Positions 15,291-24,414 of a stretch of DNA of 64,000 nt are shown in pieces. The translations under genes were made by a program, and so were the position numbers. Origin of the DNA: Actinomycetes bacterium. GTDB taxonomy: Bacteria; Actinomycetota; Acidimicrobiia; Acidimicrobiales; RAAP-2. The stretch is taken from NCBI GenBank assembly GCA_021831035.1, contig JAKBNL010000014.1, positions 1-64,000 of the forward strand, given 5' to 3'. Positions within the stretch are counted from its first letter, which is position 1, and each line of letters opens with the position of its first letter. The notes beneath the pieces are model-generated. The model searched no databases. It saw only the letters and a list, made by a program, of their open reading frames with translations, and was not told the DNA's origin.

Positions 15291-16532
15291 TCACGTCCCG
15301 AAATGCTGGGCGCGCCACGACCACCCCCCATCATGAGTCACGATCATCTCAGGGGTGTTGGACGTCGAGGTGGCGATCCCGACTCCGTCTGTCGCGTTCT
15401 CGAAGTGCAGGTACGTAACGGAACCGCGAAAGACCGTGTGCATACGCCTTCCTCCGTCGCTGCTCCTGACCATCTCCAAGCCCGAGCCGACATCGTAGAG
15501 AAACAGGACACCATGGGCGGTGGGCGACGCGAGCGCGGCGACGTAGCCGTTGACGCCGTGCACTTCACGCACCGCGCGGAAGCTCGAACCGGCGTTGGTC
15601 GACGCGTAGAGCCACCACGAGCCGGGCGTCGCCCCCGGAGGGGCCGCGGGGGACGGCTGGGCGAACACCCCCCCTATCTCACAGACGACGTCGAGGTGAC
15701 GGGCGTCACTGGCCACGGGCACGACGTAGCCGTTACCCACGGCCGCACACGGCGGCGACCACGCCGTCCACTCGCCCCCTGGACTGAGACGCAGGCTTCC
15801 GGTGATGCCGCGGTCGCCGCCCTCCACGAGCCACCCCGCGTGTCCGCGCACCACGAGACTGCCGGTGGTCGAACTGCCCCCGGTAGCGGGTGGCAGGGGC
15901 GGTGTCGGCACGACGCTCCAGTGGTCACGCTGAACGGGAGACTCCACGAGCACCGCGGTGCCCCTCGGCCCCTCTCCCAACAGGTAGGCCTCATACGGCG
16001 AGGCCTCGAGGTCGAAGAGGGGGCCCTGGGAGTCGATCCCGGGAGGCTGTACCCTCGTCCAGGTCGCTCCCCCGTCGTGGCTCGACCACAGGATGACCAG
16101 CCAACGCGAGGTGGTGATGCCACCGAAGTAGTCGAAGTTCTCGACCGTGCCGTAGATCCATCCATCACGGGCGTTCGCGAATCGGACGTTGAGGCCGGTC
16201 GAGTTGAGAGCGGCGATGGTCTTGTGGTACCTCTGATCGACAACTTTCAGGAGCGCCTCGGGCAGAGGATCAACGGTCCACGCGGCTCCCCCGTCACGAG
16301 TGGTTCGAAGCTGCACGCAGGCCGGCCGTAGTGAGCAGGGCACCGTGCCGAGTACCCAGCCCCGACGGGCGGTCGGGAACGACACCGACAAGGGCGTGAA
16401 TCTCCCCGACGGGCTCCCTTCGAGGTTCGTTGACCCCGCGCCAGGGATGGCCCTCTTCACGCCCCCGAACGTGTAGAGCAGCACGACGATCGCGATCGCC
16501 ACCACGAAGAGGGCGATCCCTCGAGGTCGCAC
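15291..16532 (-). CDS. Membrane-anchored Asp-box (BNR-like) repeat protein
   Basis: 413 residues. A single N-terminal helix (GIALFVVAIAIVVLLYTFGG) acts as signal anchor; the rest is extracellular. Several Asp-box/BNR turns are visible: TTRDGGAAW (77-85), SSHDGGATW (150-158), ASTNAGSSF, RSSDGGRRM and VTHDGGWSW near the end, which indicates a beta-propeller like sortilin or YCF48-type proteins. Two Cys pairs may form disulfides. It is divergent from a second Asp-box protein at 16725. Enzymatic activity is not supported: sialidase catalytic residues are not recognisable. Ligand unknown. Confidence 0.75.
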   Translation of the reverse strand: MRPRGIALFVVAIAIVVLLYTFGGVKRAIPGAGSTNLEGSPSGRFTPLSVSFPTARRGWVLGTVPCSLRPACVQLRTTRDGGAAWTVDPLPEALLKVVDQRYHKTIAALNSTGLNVRFANARDGWIYGTVENFDYFGGITTSRWLVILWSSHDGGATWTRVQPPGIDSQGPLFDLEASPYEAYLLGEGPRGTAVLVESPVQRDHWSVVPTPPLPPATGGSSTTGSLVVRGHAGWLVEGGDRGITGSLRLSPGGEWTAWSPPCAAVGNGYVVPVASDARHLDVVCEIGGVFAQPSPAAPPGATPGSWWLYASTNAGSSFRAVREVHGVNGYVAALASPTAHGVLFLYDVGSGLEMVRSSDGGRRMHTVFRGSVTYLHFENATDGVGIATSTSNTPEMIVTHDGGWSWRAQHFGT

Positions 16533-16724
16533 GGGATGAATCTATGCCTCGTCACACCTCGCCCGAGCGCCCGCCCGGCCGATGGACCGACGGGTCCACA
16601 TGAACCCGCGATCGGCCCGGGCAGAGTCGCGCGTCAACGATTCCGCGTCCCTGTCACGAGGAATCTCCCACCGCGGGCGCCCCGCGACGGTGCGGGCGTC
16701 GCTCACGGTGGAAGACTCACGCCT

Positions 16725-18350
16725 ATGGGGGGAGTGGGCGCACGGATGCTCTTCTCGGTGGTCGTGATCGCGGGACTCGTCGGCCTCGAGGTCTCCAGCG
16801 CCGGGGGTGAGGCGAGGCCGTGGCCGCTGCTCACCAACGTCTCGTTGGGTACGGGCACGCAGATCGACGCGATCGACTTCGTGTCGCCGTCGCTCGGCTA
16901 CGGCATCGCCTCCAACTCCTACGAGGGCTCCTCGCGGCGCGCGAGTGAGCCTTTCTATCTGATCAGCACCACGGACCGGGGGACTCGTTGGCGGCTCGGG
17001 AACCGCGTACCGCTACCCCCCGCCAAAGGGGCGGGCCCGTACCAGATACCACTCGTCGATTTCGTCTCGCCCTCCATCGGTTACGTCGGCGAGGTGGCGG
17101 GCGTGGGCGGCGACCTCCAGGTCACGACCGACGCGGGTGCGCACTGGGCCACGGTGCGAGCACCGGGGGTGGACGCGGCCTTCGCGCTGTCGGGCGCGAC
17201 CGCGGCCCTCGTCACCTCGTCGTGTCGCAACGCCGAGGGACCGAACTGCTCCACCCGACTGTCGCTGTTCCACGCGGGATCGGCGACTCCCTACGCGTCC
17301 CACCGTCTACCCCGGTCAGCCTCCGGCGCGGTCTCCTCGCTGTACCCGGCGCTCACCGCGATCAGTGCGACCACGTACGTCTTCGTTGGCGGACAGAGCT
17401 ATCGACGCCCCCCGACCATCCTCGAGACCGCCGACGGCGGCGCCACCTGGCGGCGGGTCCCCGACCCGTGCGGCCCGGTCCACGTCAATCAACTCCTCGC
17501 CGAGTCCACCTCCCGCTGGCTGCTCGCGTGCTGGCAGGACGAGGGAATGAGCCAGGGACCCGGGAGTCTCTGGCTTACGACCAGCGGTGGCGCCCACTGG
17601 TCCAGCATCCGTGACACCACCCACCTCATCCCCGGCCTCACCAATGTCGGGGTGGACGCCAGCGTCCTGTCGTTCAGCGGTGACCACCGCATCCTCTACG
17701 GGACGGTCTTCTCCCCGGCGGGAGGGCTCGAGTACAGCGTCGACGGTGGGCGTACGTGGACCTTCGAGCCCGATCCCGACATGAACGACGGCGGCGCGGC
17801 CGAGTCGCTCGCCACCTTTGGCCCGTCGGGCGCGGTGTTGGACGAACTGCACGGCGAGATGTTCCGCACTCGCAATGGAACCTCGTGGGCGGCCCTGCCG
17901 GGACTGGTGCCGGGCCGCTACCGGGGAGACCCGGTCTGTACGGCGAGTACGGCGAGCATCTCGGCGTCTCGACGTGCCCGTGACGTGGGCGGCTGGAGGG
18001 AGTCGCTGGTCTTCACCAACCACTCCGCCCACGCCTGCTACCTCTACGGCGTACCCGAACTGCAGATGGTCAAAGGACCCACGAGGACCACGGTGGGCTG
18101 GCCGTCACCGTACGTGGGGTCCTACAGCACCGCGACGAGATACGTGACCCTTCCCGCACGTGGCGGCAGGGCCACGGTGAAGGTCCAGTTCTTCTCGCCG
18201 AGCCCGTCGCCGTCGTCTCCGTGTCACAAGACCACCGTCACCGGGGTGACGGTCGCGTTCGGCCCCGGGGCGGTGTTCTACCAACCCCTGGTTAGACACC
18301 TCGCCCTGTGCGCTCAGGGTCTGACCGTGCAAGCGTTTGAGGTCAGGTAG
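16725..18350 (+). CDS. Secreted Asp-box propeller protein with C-terminal DUF4232-like domain
   Basis: About 541 residues from ATG 16725; ATG 16746 with GGGGGGAG upstream is an alternative, and an in-frame ATG at 16536 is less likely because the added 63 residues look non-coding. N-terminus MLFSVVVIAGLVGLEV is a signal peptide. The middle has Asp-box turns (STTDRGTRW, VTTDAGAHW, ETADGGATW, TTSGGAHW, YSVDGGRTW), indicating a beta-propeller. The last about 140 residues, starting at CTASTASISAS with LVFTNHSAHACYLYG, match the DUF4232 pattern common in actinobacterial lipoproteins and secreted proteins. Exported, no catalytic motif seen. Divergent paralog-like partner of the gene at 15291. Confidence 0.72.
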   Translation: MGGVGARMLFSVVVIAGLVGLEVSSAGGEARPWPLLTNVSLGTGTQIDAIDFVSPSLGYGIASNSYEGSSRRASEPFYLISTTDRGTRWRLGNRVPLPPAKGAGPYQIPLVDFVSPSIGYVGEVAGVGGDLQVTTDAGAHWATVRAPGVDAAFALSGATAALVTSSCRNAEGPNCSTRLSLFHAGSATPYASHRLPRSASGAVSSLYPALTAISATTYVFVGGQSYRRPPTILETADGGATWRRVPDPCGPVHVNQLLAESTSRWLLACWQDEGMSQGPGSLWLTTSGGAHWSSIRDTTHLIPGLTNVGVDASVLSFSGDHRILYGTVFSPAGGLEYSVDGGRTWTFEPDPDMNDGGAAESLATFGPSGAVLDELHGEMFRTRNGTSWAALPGLVPGRYRGDPVCTASTASISASRRARDVGGWRESLVFTNHSAHACYLYGVPELQMVKGPTRTTVGWPSPYVGSYSTATRYVTLPARGGRATVKVQFFSPSPSPSSPCHKTTVTGVTVAFGPGAVFYQPLVRHLALCAQGLTVQAFEVR

Positions 18351-18690
18351 AGGTCTCACCCCTGGGAAGTCCTCGAGGATGACCCGACGGGAACCCGCTG
18401 AGACGGGCTGAGGGTGGTTGGAGACAACGCCGACGGGTGGCCCGGCCACGTCGTCACCAGGCAGCGTCTCTCGCACGAGAGTGTCAACCGTCCGTCGACT
18501 CGGGACTCCGCACGCTGTCCGACGGTGCTGCGTCGTTCGTCGCCGGCGAGGCGGACGATACGACTCGCGCCCCGGGCGGTCGGCTCCTCGAGCTCGCGCG
18601 CCCGCCACCGTGCGCGTGGTGCGAACGGTGGCGAGGCGGGCTACCTCGGACGAGTCCCGGGCGAACCCGAGCGCACCGGACGGCTCCGGC
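18351..18690. other. 340-base gap between convergent secreted-protein genes
   Basis: Reading frames here are open but lack recognisable protein sequence and a start with a binding site. The only structure seen is the hairpin at 18601-18640 listed separately. Confidence 0.4.
18601..18640 (-). terminator. Hairpin downstream of repeat-protein gene
   Basis: GCCACCGT (18604-18611) pairs with ACGGTGGC (18625-18632), and outer CCCG/CGGG extends it. It lies about 50 bases beyond the stop of the minus-strand gene at 18691. No T-run follows, as is common in high-GC actinobacteria. Confidence 0.4.
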
Positions 18691-20106
18691 TCATCGCTGG
18701 ACGTAGCGGACACCGGCCCGCTGTCCGCGCGCGAAGACCAGGGTGAACGAGTGCACCCCCCGAGCGACGTGGGTCCCCACGCTCACGCGGATCCGGAGCG
18801 ACGTACCACGGTCACGCAGCACCACGACCCGCGTGTGGCCCACGCTGCTCGTGATGCGAGGAGCGCCGTAGAAGCCGACGCCGAGGATCGTGGTCGTGAC
18901 CGTCCGACCGGTCCACACGGCCGAGGTGAGGCGAAAGGCCCGAATCGGCTGGACCAGCATCCTGACCGTCGCCACGGCCGAGGTCGTCGCCTTGTACGTG
19001 GCGTCCGCGGCCTTGGTCGCGGTGACCCGGCAGTAGCCGGCTCGAACCGTGCGCAACAGGTCTCCGTTCACCGTGCACCCGGCCGTCCCGGGGTTCACCA
19101 CCGTGAAGGTCACCGCGCCGGTCCCCGAGCCACCCACGGTCGTGAGGGTCAGGGGGTGCCCGTGCCGGCCGAGCACACTGGAGACCGAGAGCACGGCCTG
19201 GGCCCGGGGGTTGCCGGAGCCGACGGTGATCGACTGCTGGACCTGAGTCGCCTTGGCGAAGGCGCCGTTGCCCGCGTCGTTGAAGTCGACCAGGCAGACC
19301 CCATCCTTCGTGAAGGTCACGACCGAGGCTTTGAGCGTGCAGCCGGTGGACGCGCCGTCCAGGGTGATCACTACCGGGTCGCCCGAGGTGGCCGACCCGC
19401 TGACGGTGTAGGTGCCGTTGATCGTGCCGGCCGCGGGGGGACGACTAGTCGTGATCACGTTGGCCGCGTAGACCTTGATGGACTGGCGAACCTGGTTGGC
19501 CGGAGCGAAGGCGCCGTTGCCCGCGTCGTTGAAGTCGACGAGACACCGGCCCGCGCCGGTGAAGCTCACCCGACCCGCGTTGAGCGCGCACCCCTTCGAC
19601 GTGGGGGCGAGGCTTCGCACCACGACGTCACCCGAGGTGGCCGTGGCCCCGGGGGTGTAGGAGCCGCCGACACTCGCCGCGGTCGGTGCGGAGCTGACCG
19701 CGATCGTGTTGGCGGCGTAGACCTTGACCCGGCGCTGCACCTGGGCGGCCGGACCGTAGGTCGCGTTCCCGGGGTCGTTGAAGTCGACCACGCAGGTGCC
19801 CGAGCGGGTCAGCGAGACCACGCCCGCGGCCACCGCGCACCCCGTCGAGGTCGAATCCAGGGTGATGACCACCTTGTCCCCCGACGTCGCGGTGGCACTC
19901 ACGGGGAACGTGCCCCCCTTGCTTCCCGCACTCGGCGTCGCGCCCGCGCTGATGGCGTTCGCCGTCGTCCCGACCGCGCCCGCGGTCGCCGCCGGGGTTC
20001 CGACCACGCCGACGACCAGGAGGGCGCCCAGGACGGGGACGGCCATCCTCGAGACCACCGAGCGCACGGATCGAGTGGAAGTGGGCTTGCTGAATAGGAG
20101 TCTCAC
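18691..20106 (-). CDS. Secreted surface protein with four Cys-paired ~83-residue repeats
   Basis: 471 residues. Residues 1-43 are a signal peptide (MAVPVLGALLVVGVVGTPA then Ala-rich). Four repeats follow, with Cys pairs C90/C105, C173/C188, C256/C271 and C344/C359: always 15 apart, with periods of 83, 83 and 88 residues. The repeat core is TSGDxVVxxL, TSxGCxLxAG, CLVDFNDAGNGAF and QSIKVYAAN. Units 2 and 3 are nearly identical, unit 4 is diverged. The last about 85 residues (FRLTSAVWTGRTVTTT onward) form a separate beta-rich domain. Thr/Ser/Gly-rich beta repeats with one internal disulfide each suggest Ig-like modules of a cell-surface or adhesive protein. No sortase motif or C-terminal helix. 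Starts at GTG 20106. Function unknown. Confidence 0.75.
   Translation of the reverse strand: MRLLFSKPTSTRSVRSVVSRMAVPVLGALLVVGVVGTPAATAGAVGTTANAISAGATPSAGSKGGTFPVSATATSGDKVVITLDSTSTGCAVAAGVVSLTRSGTCVVDFNDPGNATYGPAAQVQRRVKVYAANTIAVSSAPTAASVGGSYTPGATATSGDVVVRSLAPTSKGCALNAGRVSFTGAGRCLVDFNDAGNGAFAPANQVRQSIKVYAANVITTSRPPAAGTINGTYTVSGSATSGDPVVITLDGASTGCTLKASVVTFTKDGVCLVDFNDAGNGAFAKATQVQQSITVGSGNPRAQAVLSVSSVLGRHGHPLTLTTVGGSGTGAVTFTVVNPGTAGCTVNGDLLRTVRAGYCRVTATKAADATYKATTSAVATVRMLVQPIRAFRLTSAVWTGRTVTTTILGVGFYGAPRITSSVGHTRVVVLRDRGTSLRIRVSVGTHVARGVHSFTLVFARGQRAGVRYVQR
19256..19539 (-). repeat. Exact 35-bp duplication 249 bp apart within the repeat gene
   Basis: Bases 19256-19290 and 19505-19539 are identical; the offset of 249 bases equals 83 codons, one protein repeat. 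This points to recent duplication or gene conversion between units 2 and 3. Confidence 0.85.
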
Positions 20107-20338
20107 GGTGGGCCGCCTCTGTCGTCACCCGGCGCGGATGCCGGTCTGCTAGGAGGCGGGGTTCTGACTTCCTAGGGACAACGCTAGCCGCGTCGTCACG
20201 GGCCCGGTCGTCGGGGGGCCCGGCGGACCCGACCGGGGGGGTCGACCGCCGTCTCGTGGCCCGGGCGGTTCCCCCAGCCCGCGCCGGGGGGCCACGGCGG
20301 CCCCGGCGCCGCGGACGGCCCCGCGGGGTCGGGTCGGG

Positions 20339-21436
20339 TCACCGAGGCCGGTGAGCGGGCCCCGACGACGCGCCGGGCGCGCGCTCGTCCTCGGGGACGA
20401 CGTCGATCACGACCTTCACGTCGGCGTCGTGACGCTCGAGGGCCTCGGGCCACCTCGCCAGCGGCACGCGGCGGGTCACGACGCGCTCGAGCACCGCGCG
20501 GTCCGCCGCCGCGAGGGCCGCGGCGGCCTGCTCGTAGTGGCGACGGTTGGCGTTCACCGAACCGACGACGGCGACGTTCTCGAGGACCATGGCCCGGTTG
20601 AGGGCACCCTCGTCGACCTGCAGGAGGTGGCCACCCGAGGAGACGCCGGTGAGGCACACCACCCCGCCCGGGCCGACGTGGGTCATCGCCTCGAGCACGA
20701 CCGAAGCCACGCCGGTGCACTCGATCACCACGTCGGGCGCGAGACCGGTCTCGGCCACGGTGCCGTGGTGGTACGTCGCGCCCAGGGCGCGCACGAGGTC
20801 GGGCTTCACCCCGGTCTCCACCCGGTCCAGGACGTGCACCTCGAGCCCCCGCTCGACCCCGATCATCGCGGCCAGCACGCCGATCGGTCCGGCCCCGGTG
20901 ACGAGCACGCTCGAGGGCGCCCAGTGGGCCCGCCCCCCGATCCGGTCCACGTCCTCCCAGGCCTTGGCGACGACGCTCGTGGGCTCCAAGAGCACGCCGA
21001 GGCGCCCCAGCGCGGGGTCGACCTTGACGACGAAGTCCGCCGAGATGCGGTAGCGCTCGGAGAGGTAGCCGTCGAGCTCCTTGATGCCGCGCTCGGTGTA
21101 GCGGCCGTTGCGACAGAAGTCCCACTCGAGCACCGCGCAGTTCGCGCAGGGCACCGGGTCGGGCCGGCGCACGATGCCCACCACGAGGTCGCCCGCCGCC
21201 ACCGGTCCCCCGCGGGGCGCCTCGAGCACCCGGCCGAGCGACTCGTGGCCGAGGGTGAGCCGCTCGCGCCCGGGGGGCGCCCAGCCGTAGTTCCCCGCGA
21301 GGATCTCGAGGTCCGTGCCGCAGATCCCCACCGAGAGCGTCTCGACGAGGATCGGCCCGTCGCCGACGGGGGGCTCGTCCACCTCGGACAGCTCGGCCGA
21401 GCCGGCGGTCAGCGGGACGACGGTCAGTGCCTTCAT
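20339..21436 (-). CDS. gdh: Glucose 1-dehydrogenase, zinc MDR family
   Basis: Oxidises glucose to glucono-1,5-lactone with NAD(P). 365 residues. Catalytic zinc ligands C39 (GICGTD) and H64-E65 (GHES); a second Cys cluster C97, C100, C108 (CANCAVLEWDFC) for the lobe zinc; Rossmann loop VTGAGPIGVLAAM; C-terminal region typical of the glucose dehydrogenase branch (Haloferax/Sulfolobus-like) rather than plain alcohol dehydrogenase. ATG 21436 has GGAGGAGG upstream and overlaps the GH15 stop by four bases, so glucose release and oxidation are coupled. Other aldose substrates are possible. Confidence 0.88.
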   Translation of the reverse strand: MKALTVVPLTAGSAELSEVDEPPVGDGPILVETLSVGICGTDLEILAGNYGWAPPGRERLTLGHESLGRVLEAPRGGPVAAGDLVVGIVRRPDPVPCANCAVLEWDFCRNGRYTERGIKELDGYLSERYRISADFVVKVDPALGRLGVLLEPTSVVAKAWEDVDRIGGRAHWAPSSVLVTGAGPIGVLAAMIGVERGLEVHVLDRVETGVKPDLVRALGATYHHGTVAETGLAPDVVIECTGVASVVLEAMTHVGPGGVVCLTGVSSGGHLLQVDEGALNRAMVLENVAVVGSVNANRRHYEQAAAALAAADRAVLERVVTRRVPLARWPEALERHDADVKVVIDVVPEDERAPGASSGPAHRPR

Positions 21437-23361
21437 GGACCCCTCCTCCGTGCGGAGCGCCCGCCCTCGCCCTTCGTCCGTGACCGGCGCGACCGCGCGG
21501 TGCGCCGACTCGCCGCCCGGGCGGCGCGCCGACCCGCGGGGGTGGCCCCCAGGGCGGCCGCGACCGTCGTCAGCGGGTCGGCACCGGCGAGGCGGAAGGC
21601 GGAGTTCACGAGCGACACGTGGGAGAAGGCCTGGGGGAAGTTGCCCACGAGCCGCCCCGCGACCGGGTCGTACTCCTCGGCCAGCAGCCCGAGCGCGTTG
21701 CTCAGCCCGACCAGTCGCTCGAACAGCGCCTCGGCGTCGGCCGTGCGCCCGATGAGGTGCAGGCAGTCCACGAGCCAGAACGAGCACGCGAGGAACGCTC
21801 CCTCGCGCCCGCTCAGCCCGTCGACCGGGCCCGCGTCGGAGGTCTCGTAGCGCAGGACGAGCCCGTCGGCGAGCAGCCGGTGCTCCACCGCCTCGACCGT
21901 GCTCACGACCCGGGGGTCGTCGGGGGGCAAGAAGCCCACCAGGGGGATCATGAGGACGCTGGCGTCCAGGGTGTCGGCGCCGTAGTACTGGGTGAAGGCG
22001 CCGAGGTCCCGGTTGAAGCCGTGCTCGCACACGTCGGCGTGGATGCGGGCGCGCAGCTCGCGCCAGCCCTCGAGGTCGCCCTTGAGGTCGGGCCACTGCT
22101 CGAGCGTGCGCACCGCGCGGTCGACGGCCACCCAGGCCATCACCTTGGAGTGGGTGAAGTGGCGTCGCGGGCCGCGCACCTCCCAGATGCCGTCGTCGGG
22201 CGCGATCCACGCCGAGGCGAGGAACTCGATCAGCTTGATCTGAAGGTCCCAGGCGGCCGCGTTGGGCACCCCGTCGGCGTGGGCCGCCGCGTGCAGCGCC
22301 GACAGCACCTCGCCGTAGACGTCGAGCTGGAACTGGCCCGAGGCCGCGTTGCCGATGCGCACCGGCGTGGACGACTCGTACCCCGGCAGCCAGTCGGCCT
22401 CCCACTCGACGAGGCGCCGCTCCCCCGACGGCCCGTACATGATCTGCAGGCGCGCGGGGTCCCCGGCCACCGAGCGCACCAGCCAGTCGCGCCAGGCCAG
22501 GGCCTCGTCGAGGTAGCCCCCCCGCATCAGGGACTCGAGGGTGAGGGCGGCGTCGCGCAGCCAGCAGTAGCGGTAGTCCCAGTTGCGTCCACCGCCGAGG
22601 GTCTCGGGCAGCGACGTCGTGGGCGCGGCGACGATACCGCCCGTCGTCTCGACCGTGAGGGCCTTCAGGGTGAGCAAGGAGCGCACCACCTGGTCGCGCC
22701 AGGGGCCCTCGTAGGTGCAGCGCCCGGCCCACTCCTTCCAGATCGCGTCGGTGTGCTCGAGCGCGTAGTAGGTGTCGAGGGGGGCGGGGGGCTCCTCGTT
22801 CGAGGGATGCCACACGAGGGTGAAGGGGTAGCGCTGGCCCGTCGAGACCGTGAAGTCGGCGACGGTGGTGAGGTTCTTGCCCACCGTGTGGACCCGGTGC
22901 CAGAGCGCGACGGCGTCCGGCCCCGCGGTCATGCGCAGCAGCCCCGGCGAGGAGGTGACCCAGGGCACCGCGTCGCCGTAGTCGAAGCGTAGCGTCAGCT
23001 CGAGGGCCAGGTCGACGGTGCCGGCTATCCCCTCGACCACGCGCATGACGTGCGGGTGCGACACCCCGACGGGCATGAAGTCCGAGATCCGCACGGTCCC
23101 GGTGGCCGTGTCGAACTCCGTCTCGAGGACGAGCGAGTCCTCCCGGTAGCGCCGGCGCGAGGCGAGGACCGCCGACGGGCCGCCGGCGGGTGCGATCTTC
23201 CAGTACCCGTGCGAGTCGGTCCCCACGAGCCGGGCGAAGCACGAGGGCGAGTCGAAGTCGGGCAGGCACAGCCAGTCGATCGAGCCGTCGGCGCCGACGA
23301 CCGCCGCGGTGTGCATGTCGCCGATGATCGCGTAGTCCTCGATGCGCAGGGCCACGCCCAC
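21433..23361 (-). CDS. Glycoside hydrolase family 15 (trehalase or glucoamylase)
   Basis: 642 residues, cytoplasmic (no signal peptide). N-terminal beta domain begins IEDYAIIGDMHTAAVVG. The (alpha/alpha)6 barrel contains GGGRNWDYRYCWLRDA, QLDVYGEVL with a candidate catalytic Glu, and GREGAFLACSFWLVD with the second Glu. This layout matches the mycobacterial GH15 enzymes shown to be trehalases. The Arg-rich last about 30 residues are probably a low-complexity tail. The product glucose would feed the overlapping glucose dehydrogenase. Trehalose versus maltodextrin cannot be settled from sequence alone. Confidence 0.88.
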   Translation of the reverse strand: MGVALRIEDYAIIGDMHTAAVVGADGSIDWLCLPDFDSPSCFARLVGTDSHGYWKIAPAGGPSAVLASRRRYREDSLVLETEFDTATGTVRISDFMPVGVSHPHVMRVVEGIAGTVDLALELTLRFDYGDAVPWVTSSPGLLRMTAGPDAVALWHRVHTVGKNLTTVADFTVSTGQRYPFTLVWHPSNEEPPAPLDTYYALEHTDAIWKEWAGRCTYEGPWRDQVVRSLLTLKALTVETTGGIVAAPTTSLPETLGGGRNWDYRYCWLRDAALTLESLMRGGYLDEALAWRDWLVRSVAGDPARLQIMYGPSGERRLVEWEADWLPGYESSTPVRIGNAASGQFQLDVYGEVLSALHAAAHADGVPNAAAWDLQIKLIEFLASAWIAPDDGIWEVRGPRRHFTHSKVMAWVAVDRAVRTLEQWPDLKGDLEGWRELRARIHADVCEHGFNRDLGAFTQYYGADTLDASVLMIPLVGFLPPDDPRVVSTVEAVEHRLLADGLVLRYETSDAGPVDGLSGREGAFLACSFWLVDCLHLIGRTADAEALFERLVGLSNALGLLAEEYDPVAGRLVGNFPQAFSHVSLVNSAFRLAGADPLTTVAAALGATPAGRRAARAASRRTARSRRSRTKGEGGRSARRRGP

Positions 23362-23519
23362 CCCCTCTCACCCGGGTCGAACCCGGCGTCGCCGCGAACC
23401 CTCAAGAGATCGGCCCGCCGACCGAGTTCCACCTTAGGAGCATCCCTGGGTGAGGTCCTCGACACGTTGTCGGCAACGCACCGGCCCGCGCGCCGGCCCG
23501 GGCCCACGCCGCGAGCCGC

Positions 23520-23915
23520 TCAGGCGAGGTCGGCCGCGATCTCCCACAGCAGGCCGGCCGGGTCACGGAAGCTCGCCGTGCGCATCCCCCACCCCCGGTC
23601 CATCGGCCCGTTGTGGAGGGTGACCCCGCGACGGGCGAGCTCGGCGCAGGCCGCGTCGACGTCGACGACGGGGATGGTCAGCTGGATCCGGTCGCCGAGG
23701 CCCGGCGCCGCCACCGCGCCCGGGGCCACGAGATCGGGGGCCGAGCGCACGTCGAGCAGGTTCACCAGCACGCCGCCCACCCGGTAGACCGCCGAGTCGT
23801 CGTTCGAGAAGACGAGCGGCGCCTCGAGGACCCGCGCGTCGAACTCCCTGGCGGCCGCGGGGTCCTCGCAGAGGGCCGTCAGCACCTCGAGCCGCGCTCC
23901 CTCCTCACCCCACAC
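23520..23915 (-). CDS. VOC-superfamily (glyoxalase-like) protein
   Basis: 131 residues forming the two beta-alpha-beta-beta-beta units of a vicinal oxygen chelate fold: ARLEVLTALCEDPAAAREF, then LTIPVVDVDAACAELARRG and TASFRDPAGLLWEIA. The closing FRDPAG..WE motif carries a candidate metal Glu. It may be a dioxygenase, glyoxalase or resistance protein; nothing decides. Stands alone, divergent from the next VOC gene. Confidence 0.8.
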   Translation of the reverse strand: MWGEEGARLEVLTALCEDPAAAREFDARVLEAPLVFSNDDSAVYRVGGVLVNLLDVRSAPDLVAPGAVAAPGLGDRIQLTIPVVDVDAACAELARRGVTLHNGPMDRGWGMRTASFRDPAGLLWEIAADLA

Positions 23916-23979
23916 GACGCCCCCTCCCCCGCCCGGACCCTACGCGACCGGGCGAGCGCGCCGGGGGTGCGAGGACGTC

Positions 23980-24414
23980 GTGGTGCCCGCGTCCGCGCCC
24001 GAGTTCCAGGTCACCTTCGACTGCGCCGACCCCCACGCCCAGGCCCGTTGGTGGGCCGGGCTGCTCGGCTACGAGGTCCACGACGCGCACGCCTTCGTGA
24101 CCGGGCTCCTCGAGAGCGGGGACCTGGCCCCGGCGGACGTCGTCGAGGTGGACGGGCGACGGGCCTTCCGCGACGCGACGGCCGCCCACGACCCGGGTGG
24201 GGCCCGGCCGCGCCTCTACTTCCAGCGCGTGGCCCAGTCCAAGGTCGCGAAGAACCGACTGCACCTCAACCCGCGCACCCGTCCCGACGACCTCGAGGCC
24301 GAGGTCGATCGCGTGGTCGCCCGGGGGGCGTCCTTCGTCGAGTTCAACCGCCAGGGCCAGCACCGCTGGGCGGTGACGCGCGACTCCGAGGGTAACGGGT
24401 TCTGTCTCACCTAG
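23980..24414 (+). CDS. VOC-superfamily protein (glyoxalase-like domain)
   Basis: 144 residues. VTFDCADPHAQARWWAGLLGYEV is the standard start of the actinobacterial glyoxalase_6 type; LYFQRVAQSKVAKNRLHLN carries the HLN pattern, and VTRDSEGNGFCLT closes the second unit. Start GTG 23980 or 23983. Stop overlaps the convergent gene by four bases. Substrate unknown; probably not a true lactoylglutathione lyase. Confidence 0.8.
   Translation: MVPASAPEFQVTFDCADPHAQARWWAGLLGYEVHDAHAFVTGLLESGDLAPADVVEVDGRRAFRDATAAHDPGGARPRLYFQRVAQSKVAKNRLHLNPRTRPDDLEAEVDRVVARGASFVEFNRQGQHRWAVTRDSEGNGFCLT

Noticed and set aside
18418-20097. Plus-strand open frame of about 560 codons
   Set aside because: It is the antisense of the repeat protein; the minus frame has a signal peptide and regular Cys pairs.
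20281-20338. GC-rich hairpins (CCGCGG pair) after the glucose dehydrogenase gene as a terminator
   Set aside because: Short 6-bp stems are expected by chance at this GC content; too weak to list.
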